From positions 2,287,752 to 2,351,751 of the forward strand of contig NZ_KI913949.1 of NCBI RefSeq assembly GCF_000332095.2: DNA of 64,000 nucleotides, read 5' to 3'. Source of the stretch: Leptolyngbya sp. PCC 6406 (lineage in GTDB: Bacteria > Cyanobacteriota > Cyanobacteriia > Phormidesmidales > Phormidesmidaceae). Positions 1 to 9,212 of the stretch are shown piece by piece. Both the position numbers and the translations under genes were made by a program. Under the pieces are notes generated by a model. That model searched no databases and was not told the DNA's origin. It saw only the letters and a program-made list of their open reading frames with translations. Each line of letters begins with the position of its first letter. Position 1 is the first letter of the stretch.

Positions 1-740
1 AGGCGGCCCTACAAATCCTCCGCCACCAACATTTCCAGTCGTCGCAATCGCTGGATCTACTTGGAGCGTTGCATTGAGGGCGGGGGGATTATTAGGGGGG
101 TTATTCAAAAAGGTTTCTGACAAATCCTCCGCAATTTGAACGTTACTTAGCGTCAGCGGTCCAGTATTTTGAACCCTTACTGTAAAAGGGACATCAAACA
201 CTCCTAAGGACACAAATACAGGAGTTCCAGCCTGTTTCGCCACCCCAATAGAACCTGTAATAGGAGCAAAGTTAATAGGGGTAGGGTCATTATTGTTCGT
301 AGGATCACCATCTCCGTCAGGGTCTACTTCGGGACCATTCTGGGATACGTCATTAACGGGATTACCACCAGGATCTGTCCCGGTTGCTGTCACAGTATTG
401 GTGTAGTTGAGATTAGTTCCTGGCTCAACCCGTACGGTATAGGTAACTTCAATAAAGTCTCCTGGAGCTAGGGTAGTATTCGCACCCAGTAAACCTGTAT
501 CCGCAACACCCGCTAAATTACCGTTGAAATTACCGTTGGCAGGGGGGGGGGGAGTAGGCGGCCCTACAAATCCTCCGCCACCAACATTTCCAGTCGTCGC
601 AATCGCTGGATCTACTTGGAGCGTTGCATTGAGGGCGGGGGGATTATTAGGGGGGTTATTCAAAAAGGTTTCTGACAAATCCTCCGCAATTTGAACGTTA
701 CTTAGCGTCAGCGGTCCAGTATTTTGAACCCTTACTGTGA
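1..740 (-). repeat. 555-bp tandem duplication inside the DUF11 gene
   Basis: Positions 1-183 are identical to 556-738, with the first mismatch at 184/739; similarity then decays. The 555-bp offset equals 185 codons, so the reading frame is kept. Each unit encodes one DUF11-like domain plus a glycine/proline linker. Confidence 0.9.
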
Positions 741-2217
741 AAGGGACATCGAATACACCCGGAGATACAAAGGTAGGTGCTCCAGCTTGTTTAGCGACTC
801 CGATTGATCCAACCGCAGGAACAATCGGTAAGGGAGTCGGATCAGGAAAGGCTAGAGTAGTTGGAGAATCTGAAGAAGATTCGACTGTAGTATTAGTTCC
901 ACCAATCTGACCGTCTATGTCTGCCTGGTTCAGCAATGTTCCTGTTGCTCCAACCGGGATTTGAACATTAACAGTGATAGTAGCTTGGGTAATAACGGCT
1001 GGTGGAGTTGGAGCAGCAGGCAGAGTTGCTCCTGTAATTGTTAGGGTCGTATTACCCGCACCGAAAACTGGAGTTGGAGCCCCGCCCAATCCTGTAATGT
1101 TGAGAGTTCCAGGAATATAGGTACGGCCATCAGCCATTGTGTCACTGAAGTTCAGGTTATTTATTGTAATTGTGGTTCGATTTTGTAAGGTATAGGTGTA
1201 GGTGACAATTGAACCAGCGGTTGCAGGCGAGGGAGAAACAGTTTTCTCAAAAACAGGGATAAAGGCACAGGATGCACCATCGTTTCGCTGCGATGGTCCC
1301 GGATTAGCTGAAAGCTCCGTTAGAACTGGAGCCCCTGGGATACCTGAAATTCTGATGAATCGGCCTGTGCCAGGATTTCGATAAGCATAAAAGTTTCCTC
1401 TAGCATCAAAAAACGATGCTCCATAGGGACCAATTCCTACGCCTGGGACGTTTGTAGCTGTAAAACCAGAAATTGTAGTCCCATCAAACTGAAAACGTGT
1501 CAAAGCATTATTGTTATCTCTATCAAGCCCATAAAAGAAACGATCGCTTGGGTTAAAAGCCAGATCTGGAATGAATGGTCTTTGTCCTCCGCTAAGGGGA
1601 AGCTGTACTGCCTGGACTACACCTCCTGGCAGGGCAGGAACCGGGAAGCTAAATAGATTTGCTCCACCAGTAGCATTGGGATTTTGAGAGTTGGTCAAGA
1701 CTACCAGATTGCCAGCCTCATCAAAGTCAGCCGCAAAGGCTTCACGAGTTGCTGGAGAAGGCAAATTAACTTGTACTGATCCTATATTGACAGGTCCAGC
1801 AGGCTCAATTCTATATACCTGATACCGATAGGTGTTTCCAGCAATCTGTGTCGGAATAAGATCTAATGCATAAAGATTGCCATTTTGAACATTGTAGGCC
1901 AAGGCATTAAAATTAATGGCCCCAGGATTAGTGAAGCCTCCGAAAGGTATGGGATTAAAGTTGCCTGTAGCTGTATCAATTCTATTCAACAAAACAGGAG
2001 CGGGATCCGTACCTTGACTAAAATAAAAGTCCTGATTGCAAGGAAATTGATTCACTTGGGCAATTGCCAGTGGTGAATATCCTAGGTTTATAATAATTCC
2101 CAAGAATATGGCTAATAGCAGAGAAAATAGATCCCTGAAAAATTTCACACATCTTCGATTGAGAGAGCTTATTCTACTAGTCACAGGAGCCACAAGAGTC
2201 TTTAATCGGGTATTCAC
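1..2217 (-). CDS. DUF11-repeat secreted surface protein (partial, C-terminus outside window)
   Basis: The minus-strand frame is open from position 1 to a cluster of GTG codons. I use the GTG at 2217; the GTG at 2148 (VKFFRDLFSLLL...) is equally plausible, and neither has a strong ribosome site. The N-terminus carries a signal peptide ending near SPLAIAQ. Residues about 55-330 form a beta-propeller-like region (LYALDL, FYGLDRDNNNALTRF, FFDARGNFYAYR) resembling DUF6923. DUF11-type repeats follow (KTVSPSPATAGSIVTYTYTL; GVFDVPFTVRVQNTGPLTLS). A 555-bp unit is tandemly duplicated and a C11 tract encodes prolines near residue 556. It is the last gene of the surface operon, about 50 bp after the OmpA-type gene, and is more AT-rich than the other three, so it may have been acquired separately. 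Structural or adhesive function is inferred. Confidence 0.8.
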   Translation of the reverse strand, partial: MNTRLKTLVAPVTSRISSLNRRCVKFFRDLFSLLLAIFLGIIINLGYSPLAIAQVNQFPCNQDFYFSQGTDPAPVLLNRIDTATGNFNPIPFGGFTNPGAINFNALAYNVQNGNLYALDLIPTQIAGNTYRYQVYRIEPAGPVNIGSVQVNLPSPATREAFAADFDEAGNLVVLTNSQNPNATGGANLFSFPVPALPGGVVQAVQLPLSGGQRPFIPDLAFNPSDRFFYGLDRDNNNALTRFQFDGTTISGFTATNVPGVGIGPYGASFFDARGNFYAYRNPGTGRFIRISGIPGAPVLTELSANPGPSQRNDGASCAFIPVFEKTVSPSPATAGSIVTYTYTLQNRTTITINNLNFSDTMADGRTYIPGTLNITGLGGAPTPVFGAGNTTLTITGATLPAAPTPPAVITQATITVNVQIPVGATGTLLNQADIDGQIGGTNTTVESSSDSPTTLAFPDPTPLPIVPAVGSIGVAKQAGAPTFVSPGVFDVPFTVRVQNTGPLTLSNVQIAEDLSETFLNNPPNNPPALNATLQVDPAIATTGNVGGGGFVGPPTPPPPANGNFNGNLAGVADTGLLGANTTLAPGDFIEVTYTVRVEPGTNLNYTNTVTATGTDPGGNPVNDVSQNGPEVDPDGDGDPTNNNDPTPINFAPITGSIGVAKQAGTPVFVSLGVFDVPFTVRVQNTGPLTLSNVQIAEDLSETFLNNPPNNPPALNATLQVDPAIATTGNVGGGGFVGPP
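542..552. repeat. G11/C11 homopolymer in coding sequence
   Basis: Eleven consecutive G on the plus strand encode a proline run in the linker between two DUF11 units. Gain or loss of one base would frameshift the rest of the protein. The other repeat copy starts at the window edge, so its tract cannot be compared. Confidence 0.85.
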
Positions 2218-2266
2218 TATCGTTACGTTTTTAGATGTAATTTCTGCTAGATAAACCGGGGAGAAG

Positions 2267-4441
2267 CTACTCCAACTGGATGTCGGCTTCTTGGTCTTCG
2301 AGGATGATGTCGAGGCCACGGGTGTCGGTGAAGACGAACTCGACTCGGCGATCGCGGGCGTAGTCCAGCCTTGAGGTGCCCTGGCTGCGGCGCTGGGTAA
2401 GGCCGAAGGGGACAATCTGCATCCGTTCGGGGGCGATGCCTCGGCGGGCGAGATAGTCGCGGGCGGCGCGGGCGCGGCGCTCGCTGAGGGCCTGGTTGTA
2501 GGCAGCACTAGCGCGGGGGTCGGTGTGGCCATGGAGTTCTACGGTCAGAAAGGGATATTCCAACATCACAGCGGCGATGCCATCTAGAATCTGAGCACTT
2601 GTAGGGCTGATGTCCGAGCGATCCAGCGCAAAGTGGATGTTACGTTGGAGCCGGAGTTGCACTTGCTGTGGAGGCGGTGGTCCGGGGGGATCGAGGGGGG
2701 GCGGCGGCAGACATTGGGCCAAGTAGGGGGCTGGCCCAGAAGGGGAAGGGGCGATGCCATCGGGTCCGGTCACCTGGATTAGGGGTGAGGGTTCCGAGGT
2801 GCCGTACTGGGGATCGGTGGCGATCGCACTGATCCAGCCCCCCGTTTCCCGTTCCCAGAGGAACTCAAAGCGGCCCGATTCATCCACCGACACCGTTGCC
2901 AAGGGAGCCGTCAGGGGACCATAGACCCCCGTGGATTCCTGTACCCAATAGAGATCGACCTCACTGCCGGGATCCGCTCGTCCCACCAGTAGGGCGGGGG
3001 TGTCATCGCTTTTGAACCCATAGCTGTCAAACTCTGGCGCATTGATGGCGGCATTAGCCGTGTCCCAGCGGCGGTGGTGGGAATCGCGGGGGGGATTAGG
3101 GCCATCGGCCCGTTGGTAGTCCTGCACTCCACTACTGCGTCGAGAGCCCAGATCAATGCTGAGACCATCCAGTAGGGCAAAGCGGTTGTTGCGGATGATA
3201 TTGCGCTCACTGTGGGGGTGGGCCGCGATCGCAACTCCGGGTCCGGGCTGATAGCCAATGCGATTATCCAGAATTTGGTGGTTACTGCCCATCACATAGA
3301 CTGCCGCCCGCTGGTAGCGACGACCATTAAAGCGAATGTCATTGCCCTGGATCAAGGCCGACCCCTCCGGCTTAAACATAAAAATGCCACTGCCATCATT
3401 GCCACAGATCAGGTTATTGGTGATTTCCGTGCCCTGAATAGCCCCCTCCAGGCGAATGGCATCGGGCATTCCCGCCACCCCATTGCCCAGAATGGCATTG
3501 CCCACTAGTTGCAGCCCCTGGGCACGGTAACCCGTAATTACGCCGCTGCCCTCATGGTGCTGAATCAGGTTCTCAGAAACCCGTACATTGGTGCCGTTAA
3601 ACACCGACACCCCAAAGGCAGATCGCTGCTCTGGAATCGCCCCCGTGGGCGTCACCCCCAGCCAATTGTGCTCAACCACAATGCCAGTGGGGGCTAGCTC
3701 TGGATTTTCCAGATCAAACAGCTCTAAGGGCGGTGTTGCTGGTCCTGCATCCGCTGGCGGCGGCGCACTGGCGATGAAAATATCTGCTGGGGGCGTTGTC
3801 AATGTAGACCGCGCAGCGGCCCAAAAACCATAGAGGCTCAACCCTCGGATCGTCACCTCCGGTCCTGCTACCGTCAGCCCCCGAAACACCTCCACCCCAG
3901 CAGCGGGGGTGAGACTGACTAGGGGAATGGGAATCTCCGGTAATTCCGCCAAACTGGGGCCATAACCGGGCTGACTGGTGCCGTCGAGGTGGAGACCGGG
4001 AACCGTCAGGGGCGGCAGCAATTCCGTCAGGTAAATCGTGGTGGCCTCGGCGGGCAGATCAAACCCAATCCACAGCGCGTCTTCCCCCGGTGTCGGCACC
4101 ACCTGGGCTTGCTCAGCGGGGGATAGATCTGCGATCGCAATTCTGCCATGGGCAATTTCAATCGCCTCCCGCAGCGTTAAGGCATCATCGGGTTGAACCG
4201 GACCATCCAGGGGACTATTGACCGTAATCCGCAAACCACTGGTCTGGGCCACCGAGATCTGGCTCCAACTCAGGCCAATCCCCGCGATCGCCCCCAGAAT
4301 CAGAATTGGCAGGCGGGCAGGGAGCAAAAATATGACACCACCGCAAGTCTGTAGGGGCGAACGACCGTTCGCTCCTACGGGGTTGTGCGTCCCTACGGAG
4401 AAAAACGGACTGGATATCAACCGGATCAGAAGGGTTTTCAT
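2267..4441 (-). CDS. Parallel beta-helix protein with C-terminal OmpA domain
   Basis: This 724-residue protein has an N-terminal signal region ending near SQISVAQ. A CSLREA-like start (VNSPLDGPVQPDDALTLREA) leads into a right-handed beta-helix of NosD type (residues about 100-450; repeated VxxNxIxxN turns). A proline-rich linker and an OmpA-like peptidoglycan-binding domain follow (about 595-705), with NIHFALDRSDI and HGHTDPRASAAYNQALSERR. The family anchors outer-membrane complexes to peptidoglycan. The start ATG overlaps the stop of the upstream 1254-residue gene by four bases, so translation is probably coupled. A palindromic repeat at 4351-4378 lies inside the signal-peptide codons, giving an unusually long hydrophilic n-region (GANGRSPLQTCGG). 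Function is inferred from domains. Confidence 0.88.
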   Translation of the reverse strand: MKTLLIRLISSPFFSVGTHNPVGANGRSPLQTCGGVIFLLPARLPILILGAIAGIGLSWSQISVAQTSGLRITVNSPLDGPVQPDDALTLREAIEIAHGRIAIADLSPAEQAQVVPTPGEDALWIGFDLPAEATTIYLTELLPPLTVPGLHLDGTSQPGYGPSLAELPEIPIPLVSLTPAAGVEVFRGLTVAGPEVTIRGLSLYGFWAAARSTLTTPPADIFIASAPPPADAGPATPPLELFDLENPELAPTGIVVEHNWLGVTPTGAIPEQRSAFGVSVFNGTNVRVSENLIQHHEGSGVITGYRAQGLQLVGNAILGNGVAGMPDAIRLEGAIQGTEITNNLICGNDGSGIFMFKPEGSALIQGNDIRFNGRRYQRAAVYVMGSNHQILDNRIGYQPGPGVAIAAHPHSERNIIRNNRFALLDGLSIDLGSRRSSGVQDYQRADGPNPPRDSHHRRWDTANAAINAPEFDSYGFKSDDTPALLVGRADPGSEVDLYWVQESTGVYGPLTAPLATVSVDESGRFEFLWERETGGWISAIATDPQYGTSEPSPLIQVTGPDGIAPSPSGPAPYLAQCLPPPPLDPPGPPPPQQVQLRLQRNIHFALDRSDISPTSAQILDGIAAVMLEYPFLTVELHGHTDPRASAAYNQALSERRARAARDYLARRGIAPERMQIVPFGLTQRRSQGTSRLDYARDRRVEFVFTDTRGLDIILEDQEADIQLE
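4351..4378. repeat. GTAGGGGC palindrome inside a signal-peptide coding region
   Basis: GTAGGGGCGAACG is followed, after two bases, by its near-complement CGTTCGCTCCTAC. It begins with the same GTAGGGGC head as the hairpins near the RAYT gene. It adds codons to the OmpA-type gene without breaking the frame. Confidence 0.75.
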
Positions 4442-7400
4442 TCTGCGCCCTCCTGATTAGCCGGAGTTGGCAGGGGCAAAGTAGTCTCCGGTTCCGGGGC
4501 ACTATCCCCCGCCGGACTTGCGGGTCCATCGGTGGACGGCGGGGCTGGCGGATCTACCGGGGCTGGTGGCTCTGCCGGGGGCGGAGCCGCCGGGGCCACT
4601 GGCGGCGGACTGGCGGCCGGGGGCGGACCAGCGGGAATGCCCAAATTCGGGGAAGGAACGGTGAACGTCCCTGGACTCACCTGGGACTCCTGTTGTTGGG
4701 CGGGAGCCACCGTCTGGAGGCCAAAGCCCTCCAAGAGCTGATTTACCTTGATTTGCACACCCAGGTATACCCCCCCCGCAGAACGATAGTCCCCACTCCC
4801 ACCAAACCCATCCGTCCTGACACTGCCAAAGCTATAGCCCGCACCAATGCGGAGATCGGGGGTGAGATAGTAGCCCAACTCCAGCGCCGCACCAATCTCA
4901 TTGAAGCCCACCACAGGCTGGGTAATCCAGCGCAGTTCCCCCAGCACATCCCAACGGTAGGCAAAGCGGTAGGACGCCCGCAGTTGGGCCAGATGGATGC
5001 TGCTACTGAAGTTGAAATCCTCAGCCAGGGTGGCATTGTTGACCCGGAAGGCGTACTTGCCATAGAACTCCCATTGCCAATTAGGGGAGTAAATGCCCTC
5101 AAAGGCAAAGGTATGGTCAGTAGAGCCAATGCCACTGTCGATCAGGAGAGAAGAGGGCGTGGTCGCCGGGTTACGGCGATGCTCATAGCTCAGCAGGGCA
5201 TTAAACACATCACTGGCGGGGTTACGGTAGGCCAGCCCCAGTTTCAAACTACTGGAATTGCCTAACCGACCCGTAATGGTTTGGTTGGCATAATTCGCCC
5301 GCTGATAGCGGAATAGGGTCGTCAGGGCATTGGTGATCCGTCCCGCCGCCGCCAGGGATAGGACCGTGTTATTCCCCGAGGGAGAGTCGCGGTGTTCTAA
5401 ACGGCCACTGGCCTGAAAATCGGGATTATTGGTGTATTCCACCCCCAGAGAATAGGCGGTATGGGCCTGGAGCCCCAGGGCTGTCGCGCCTAACCCCACA
5501 GCGTAGGGTTGGGCAAACTGTTGTCCCGCCCCGGTGTTGTTAAAGGCATCGTTGATGACACGCTCAAACCCCAGGGTGGCCCGCAAACCGGGGGCGAGCA
5601 CAATACGGTGGTTTAATCCCAAAGCCGATTGCCCAATCAATCCCCCGTAGCCACTGAGGATGGAATAGCGGCTGGTGAGGGAGGTGTTGTCCCCCAGGGT
5701 GTAGTCAGCAATCGTATCCAGGCTGGTCACGGATCTGGGCTGCTGTCCCCCCGAAACAAACTGCTGGGCCAGACGCACCGTGACGCCAGGTTCCACCGCC
5801 CACTCCAGTCCCAGGGTGGTGCGGGTGGGGTAGAGGGGATCGGATTCAGAGCCAAAATTAAGTTCACTCTGGGCTAGGAACTCCAAGGTGGGGGCGATGG
5901 GAAACCGCAGGCGGGGCACGAGTTGCTGGGCGCTGGTGCTAATGCCCGCAATGCGATCGCTGCGACGACGATTGACAAAATCCAGCCCCACCGTGGCGGT
6001 GCCCAACCGCTGCTGCACCCCAATTTGCAGCGTGGTCAGTGTATTGTCCAAGGCACTACCTGGCGTGGCATACTGCCCCGGCACCAACAGATCCGCCGCC
6101 GTAGTACTGACCTGGGGAGCCGTCCCCACATTGGTCTCTTGGTCAAACTGGGCACGGAATTGAGTCCGGGGACCCAGATTTGCGGTCACCCCCGCCCCCC
6201 AGCGAGTCTGGCCGGGACGGAAGCTGGTCGTAGCCGTGTTGGAAAAGCCGCTCCCCGTACTGCTCAGGTAGGCATTCCCCACCACCCCCGGCAGCAGGGT
6301 GCCCAGCGCCTCTAGCCGGAGGGCCGTTCCCCCCGCCCGCTGGTTATTCAAGGTCAGGGCTGACGTGGCCAACTCTGCGATAAAGCGACCGCTTTCCCCC
6401 AGGGGCAATTGCACATCGACCCCGGCCAAGCGGAACTGCTGGATGCCTTGATCCTCCAAGACCGTGGTAAACCCAGCCCAGCCAGCGGCATCACTGCCCG
6501 GATCCAGGTTGTATTGAAGACGGGCTCCGTAGAGATTGCCCCCGACCCCGACCCCATCCACCTGATAGGTGGCAACAATACGCCGCACTCGGGTCTGGCC
6601 AAAGGGATCCACATCCGTGGCCATCACCGGCTGGCGGAACAGCAGCGTGCCGCGATCGTAGTCAATCTCGTAGTCGGCTCCCCGGAATAGGGGTCGCCGT
6701 TCCAGGACAGTCCCAGGACGGTTCAACTCCTCTACTTCCAGAAAAACATCCTCACTACCGGGGAGAATGGCGCGGCGAGAGAGGAAATAGAACCCGCTGG
6801 TGCCATCGGGGGCCAGGGTGTCTCGCTGGAAGGGTCGCAGGTTATTGGCGTACATCGCCGTCACCTGGAAATTGCCAAAGGTATAGTTGCCCTTAAATCC
6901 GTGGAGTTGGCGAGTGACGGCGGTGAATTGCTGGGAGGAGCGGGCAAATTCTAGGGTGCTGTAGTCCCCCCACATGAAGTAATCCGGTTCCGCCCCCGGC
7001 ACCTCTGATTCCCGCTGGAAGCGCAGGTAGAAGTTGTCAATGGAGGGGGTCAGGAAGTCCGACTGGGAACTATCGCCGTAAACGGGGTAGGTCTGATCGC
7101 AGAACTGGGTATCCCGGAAGAGCCGATTCCCATCACAGGTTTGGTTCAGTGCCCGCTGGGTGTTGAAGGCTCCGGTGAACTGCCATTCCCCAGTGGTGCC
7201 AATGGCAAACAGACCCGCATTCAAGTCCCATTGCGTCGTCCCGATCTGGCTGGGGTTGAGGAAATCCCGGAAGCTGCCCCAGAAATTCGTCCCCCCAGCC
7301 CCCAGGCGAAAGTCCACATAGCCCGATACCAGGGTGGGGCGCAGGTCGGTGATGAAATAGACCTCAGTAAAGGCTTCCAGATCCGGCGGTGGATCGGTGG

Positions 7401-8202
7401 TGACTACAGGCTCCAGATCTCGGGCCGCAAAGCCGTCTGCCACGGCCCGCACCTGCACCTGCTGGGCCTCTAGGCTAGAGCGCAGCGTGACCTGAAACTG
7501 CCCCCGACGGGCCAGGACTTGAAAGCCAATGCGATCGCTATCGTAATCTGCCTCAATGAACTCCCCGGCACTGGTGGTCAGGGTCACCACCACGTCGTAG
7601 TCCAGGGGATTTCCTTCTGCATCGGTAATCGCCCCCTCCAGAACCAGGGTAGAGCGACTATCGGCGGGAATGCGGGAACTGTCGGCAGGATGAAGCTCGA
7701 AGAAGAGATCTTGCGCTTCCGTAGCGGCAGATCCCGCCGTTGGAATCTCTGGCTCTGGAGAATCTGGGGCTGAAGAATCCGGATCCTGGGCAGCCTCAGG
7801 CGAGTCAATGACCTGGGCCGTGAAGCCCATCGGCTCTAGCGCCGGAGCATCCAGGGAAAAATTGGGCTGGTTGGTAGCCGTGTCATCGGCGATAACGGGG
7901 GCCACAGAACGGGATACCGCTTCCAGCGATCGCGGCGGGGTCTCCTGCGCTGCTTGGGGCAGTGCCAGACTGTCTCCCTGGGAGGCTTCTGAGGGCTCTA
8001 ATTGAAGATCTACCGCTTGACTAGAGACCGATGCCGGACCCGTTTCTACCGTCGCCATCCCCAGTTCAGCCTCTAAAACCGGGGCTGCTTCTGGCACTGA
8101 TAAGGGCGACTCGTCCGCATGGACAGCGGCGGTTTGCCCCAAACAGATCGGGGCAATGGAGAGTAGACCCGCCCAGCCGATGGTATGCAACAAAACCTTC
8201 AT
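4438..8202 (-). CDS. Large outer-membrane beta-barrel surface protein
   Basis: The start at 8202 (MKVLLHTIGWAGLLSIAPICLG) gives a clean signal peptide and shares its A with the upstream TAA stop (TAATG), which indicates coupling; a longer frame from 8307 lacks this logic. The 1254-residue protein has an acidic low-complexity stretch to about residue 180, an Ig-like or carboxypeptidase-regulatory-like domain (TLVLEGAITDAEGNPLDY), and a segment with VYGDSS, YFMWGDYSTLEF and the LFRGADYEIDYDRGTLLF motif seen in large surface outer-membrane proteins. Alternating beta-strands follow to about residue 1160 (LGLEWAVEPGVTVRLAQQF, LRIGAGYSFGSVR). The C-terminus is a Pro/Ala-rich tail of about 90 residues. 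I do not recognise a characterised orthologue. A role as surface scaffold or exporter is inference from the operon. Confidence 0.8.
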   Translation of the reverse strand: MKVLLHTIGWAGLLSIAPICLGQTAAVHADESPLSVPEAAPVLEAELGMATVETGPASVSSQAVDLQLEPSEASQGDSLALPQAAQETPPRSLEAVSRSVAPVIADDTATNQPNFSLDAPALEPMGFTAQVIDSPEAAQDPDSSAPDSPEPEIPTAGSAATEAQDLFFELHPADSSRIPADSRSTLVLEGAITDAEGNPLDYDVVVTLTTSAGEFIEADYDSDRIGFQVLARRGQFQVTLRSSLEAQQVQVRAVADGFAARDLEPVVTTDPPPDLEAFTEVYFITDLRPTLVSGYVDFRLGAGGTNFWGSFRDFLNPSQIGTTQWDLNAGLFAIGTTGEWQFTGAFNTQRALNQTCDGNRLFRDTQFCDQTYPVYGDSSQSDFLTPSIDNFYLRFQRESEVPGAEPDYFMWGDYSTLEFARSSQQFTAVTRQLHGFKGNYTFGNFQVTAMYANNLRPFQRDTLAPDGTSGFYFLSRRAILPGSEDVFLEVEELNRPGTVLERRPLFRGADYEIDYDRGTLLFRQPVMATDVDPFGQTRVRRIVATYQVDGVGVGGNLYGARLQYNLDPGSDAAGWAGFTTVLEDQGIQQFRLAGVDVQLPLGESGRFIAELATSALTLNNQRAGGTALRLEALGTLLPGVVGNAYLSSTGSGFSNTATTSFRPGQTRWGAGVTANLGPRTQFRAQFDQETNVGTAPQVSTTAADLLVPGQYATPGSALDNTLTTLQIGVQQRLGTATVGLDFVNRRRSDRIAGISTSAQQLVPRLRFPIAPTLEFLAQSELNFGSESDPLYPTRTTLGLEWAVEPGVTVRLAQQFVSGGQQPRSVTSLDTIADYTLGDNTSLTSRYSILSGYGGLIGQSALGLNHRIVLAPGLRATLGFERVINDAFNNTGAGQQFAQPYAVGLGATALGLQAHTAYSLGVEYTNNPDFQASGRLEHRDSPSGNNTVLSLAAAGRITNALTTLFRYQRANYANQTITGRLGNSSSLKLGLAYRNPASDVFNALLSYEHRRNPATTPSSLLIDSGIGSTDHTFAFEGIYSPNWQWEFYGKYAFRVNNATLAEDFNFSSSIHLAQLRASYRFAYRWDVLGELRWITQPVVGFNEIGAALELGYYLTPDLRIGAGYSFGSVRTDGFGGSGDYRSAGGVYLGVQIKVNQLLEGFGLQTVAPAQQQESQVSPGTFTVPSPNLGIPAGPPPAASPPPVAPAAPPPAEPPAPVDPPAPPSTDGPASPAGDSAPEPETTLPLPTPANQEGAE

Positions 8203-9212
8203 TAGCTTTGGCCCTCCCCAGAGGTGGGCGTGACGGCAAAGTTCATCCGAGCTAATCCACCGGGCTCCAGACGGACCAATCGAGACACACTGTTGTCCGC
8301 CAGCCAATAGAGATTGGGAGCCAAGGTATAACCGGGCAAACTGGCCAGATCCAGGGTGCCGACGTGGGTGCCGTTGATGACGTTAATCAGGGAGAACAGC
8401 CCATCGGGGTCGGTGATGACGCGATTACCATCGCTCATGAAGATGACCGCATTGGGCACGCCTGGTTCACCGGCCTGCTGTTCTCCGTCAAAGTTTTTAT
8501 CTACAAAGACTCGCCCGATAATGGTGCCGCAGTCGGACAAAATCCCTGGGCGAATTAGGAGTTGGAACGTGGAGCTGGCGGCACTCACCCCAGGGGCAGA
8601 GGCCACCGCCGTATTGCGTCCCGACCCTCGGACCGCATCCGGCGTAATCAACGCGCCGTAGGTAATCTGTACAGATTGACCTACCGCTAGGGTGGGGAAG
8701 GTCAGGGTAAAGGTGCGCCCTTGGACCGTTGTGGTGTCAGGGGTGAGGGGTGCGGTCCTAAAGGAACCAGGAATCAACTGCATTCCCAAGGGCAGTTGGT
8801 CGGAAACCGTTAAGGGCGTCAGGTTAGTCGCGCCGCGATTAGTGACTAAAAGCCGATAGACCACCACGTCACCGGGTTCTGCTGCGCCGCGATCAGCCGT
8901 TTTGACGATGGTTAGGGCTGGGCCTACAGCGGGGGCGGCTCGGTTGATGGTGGTGGTGTTGGACTGAACCGTTTGAGGGGGGTTCGCCCCATCTTGGAAC
9001 TGGGCGCTGGCCTGGTTAGTAATGGGAGCCAACTGACCATAGGCGGCTGGATCCTCCAGGGTCAGGGTGTCGGGGTGAACCTGGGGAAACAACCAGGCAG
9101 CCCAAAAAGACACTAGGGCAATGAACAAGAACCGTAAAATCCGGCTCTGAATCCTTCGCCTGAAAAAATGCGATCGCAATGATCGCTGAGCTAAACCTTT
9201 AAAGCGTGGCAT
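8202..9212 (-). CDS. DUF11 / SdrD-B-like secreted protein
   Basis: First gene of the four-gene surface operon; 336 residues. The N-terminus is strongly basic, then hydrophobic (SRILRFLFIALVSFWAAWLF), a long-n-region signal peptide or membrane anchor. Residues about 90-210 form a DUF11 domain (ALTIVKTADRGAAEPGDVVVYRL is its start, with GDVVVYRLLVTNRGATNLTP as the core). Residues about 228-300 resemble an SdrD B-like/Cna-B fold (GTIIGRVFVDKNFDG, PGVPNAVIFMSDG, TDPDGLFSLINV). Such Ig-like modules build adhesins and surface layers. Its stop overlaps the start of the next gene by one base. No catalytic motif is seen. Confidence 0.82.
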   Translation of the reverse strand: MPRFKGLAQRSLRSHFFRRRIQSRILRFLFIALVSFWAAWLFPQVHPDTLTLEDPAAYGQLAPITNQASAQFQDGANPPQTVQSNTTTINRAAPAVGPALTIVKTADRGAAEPGDVVVYRLLVTNRGATNLTPLTVSDQLPLGMQLIPGSFRTAPLTPDTTTVQGRTFTLTFPTLAVGQSVQITYGALITPDAVRGSGRNTAVASAPGVSAASSTFQLLIRPGILSDCGTIIGRVFVDKNFDGEQQAGEPGVPNAVIFMSDGNRVITDPDGLFSLINVINGTHVGTLDLASLPGYTLAPNLYWLADNSVSRLVRLEPGGLARMNFAVTPTSGEGQS

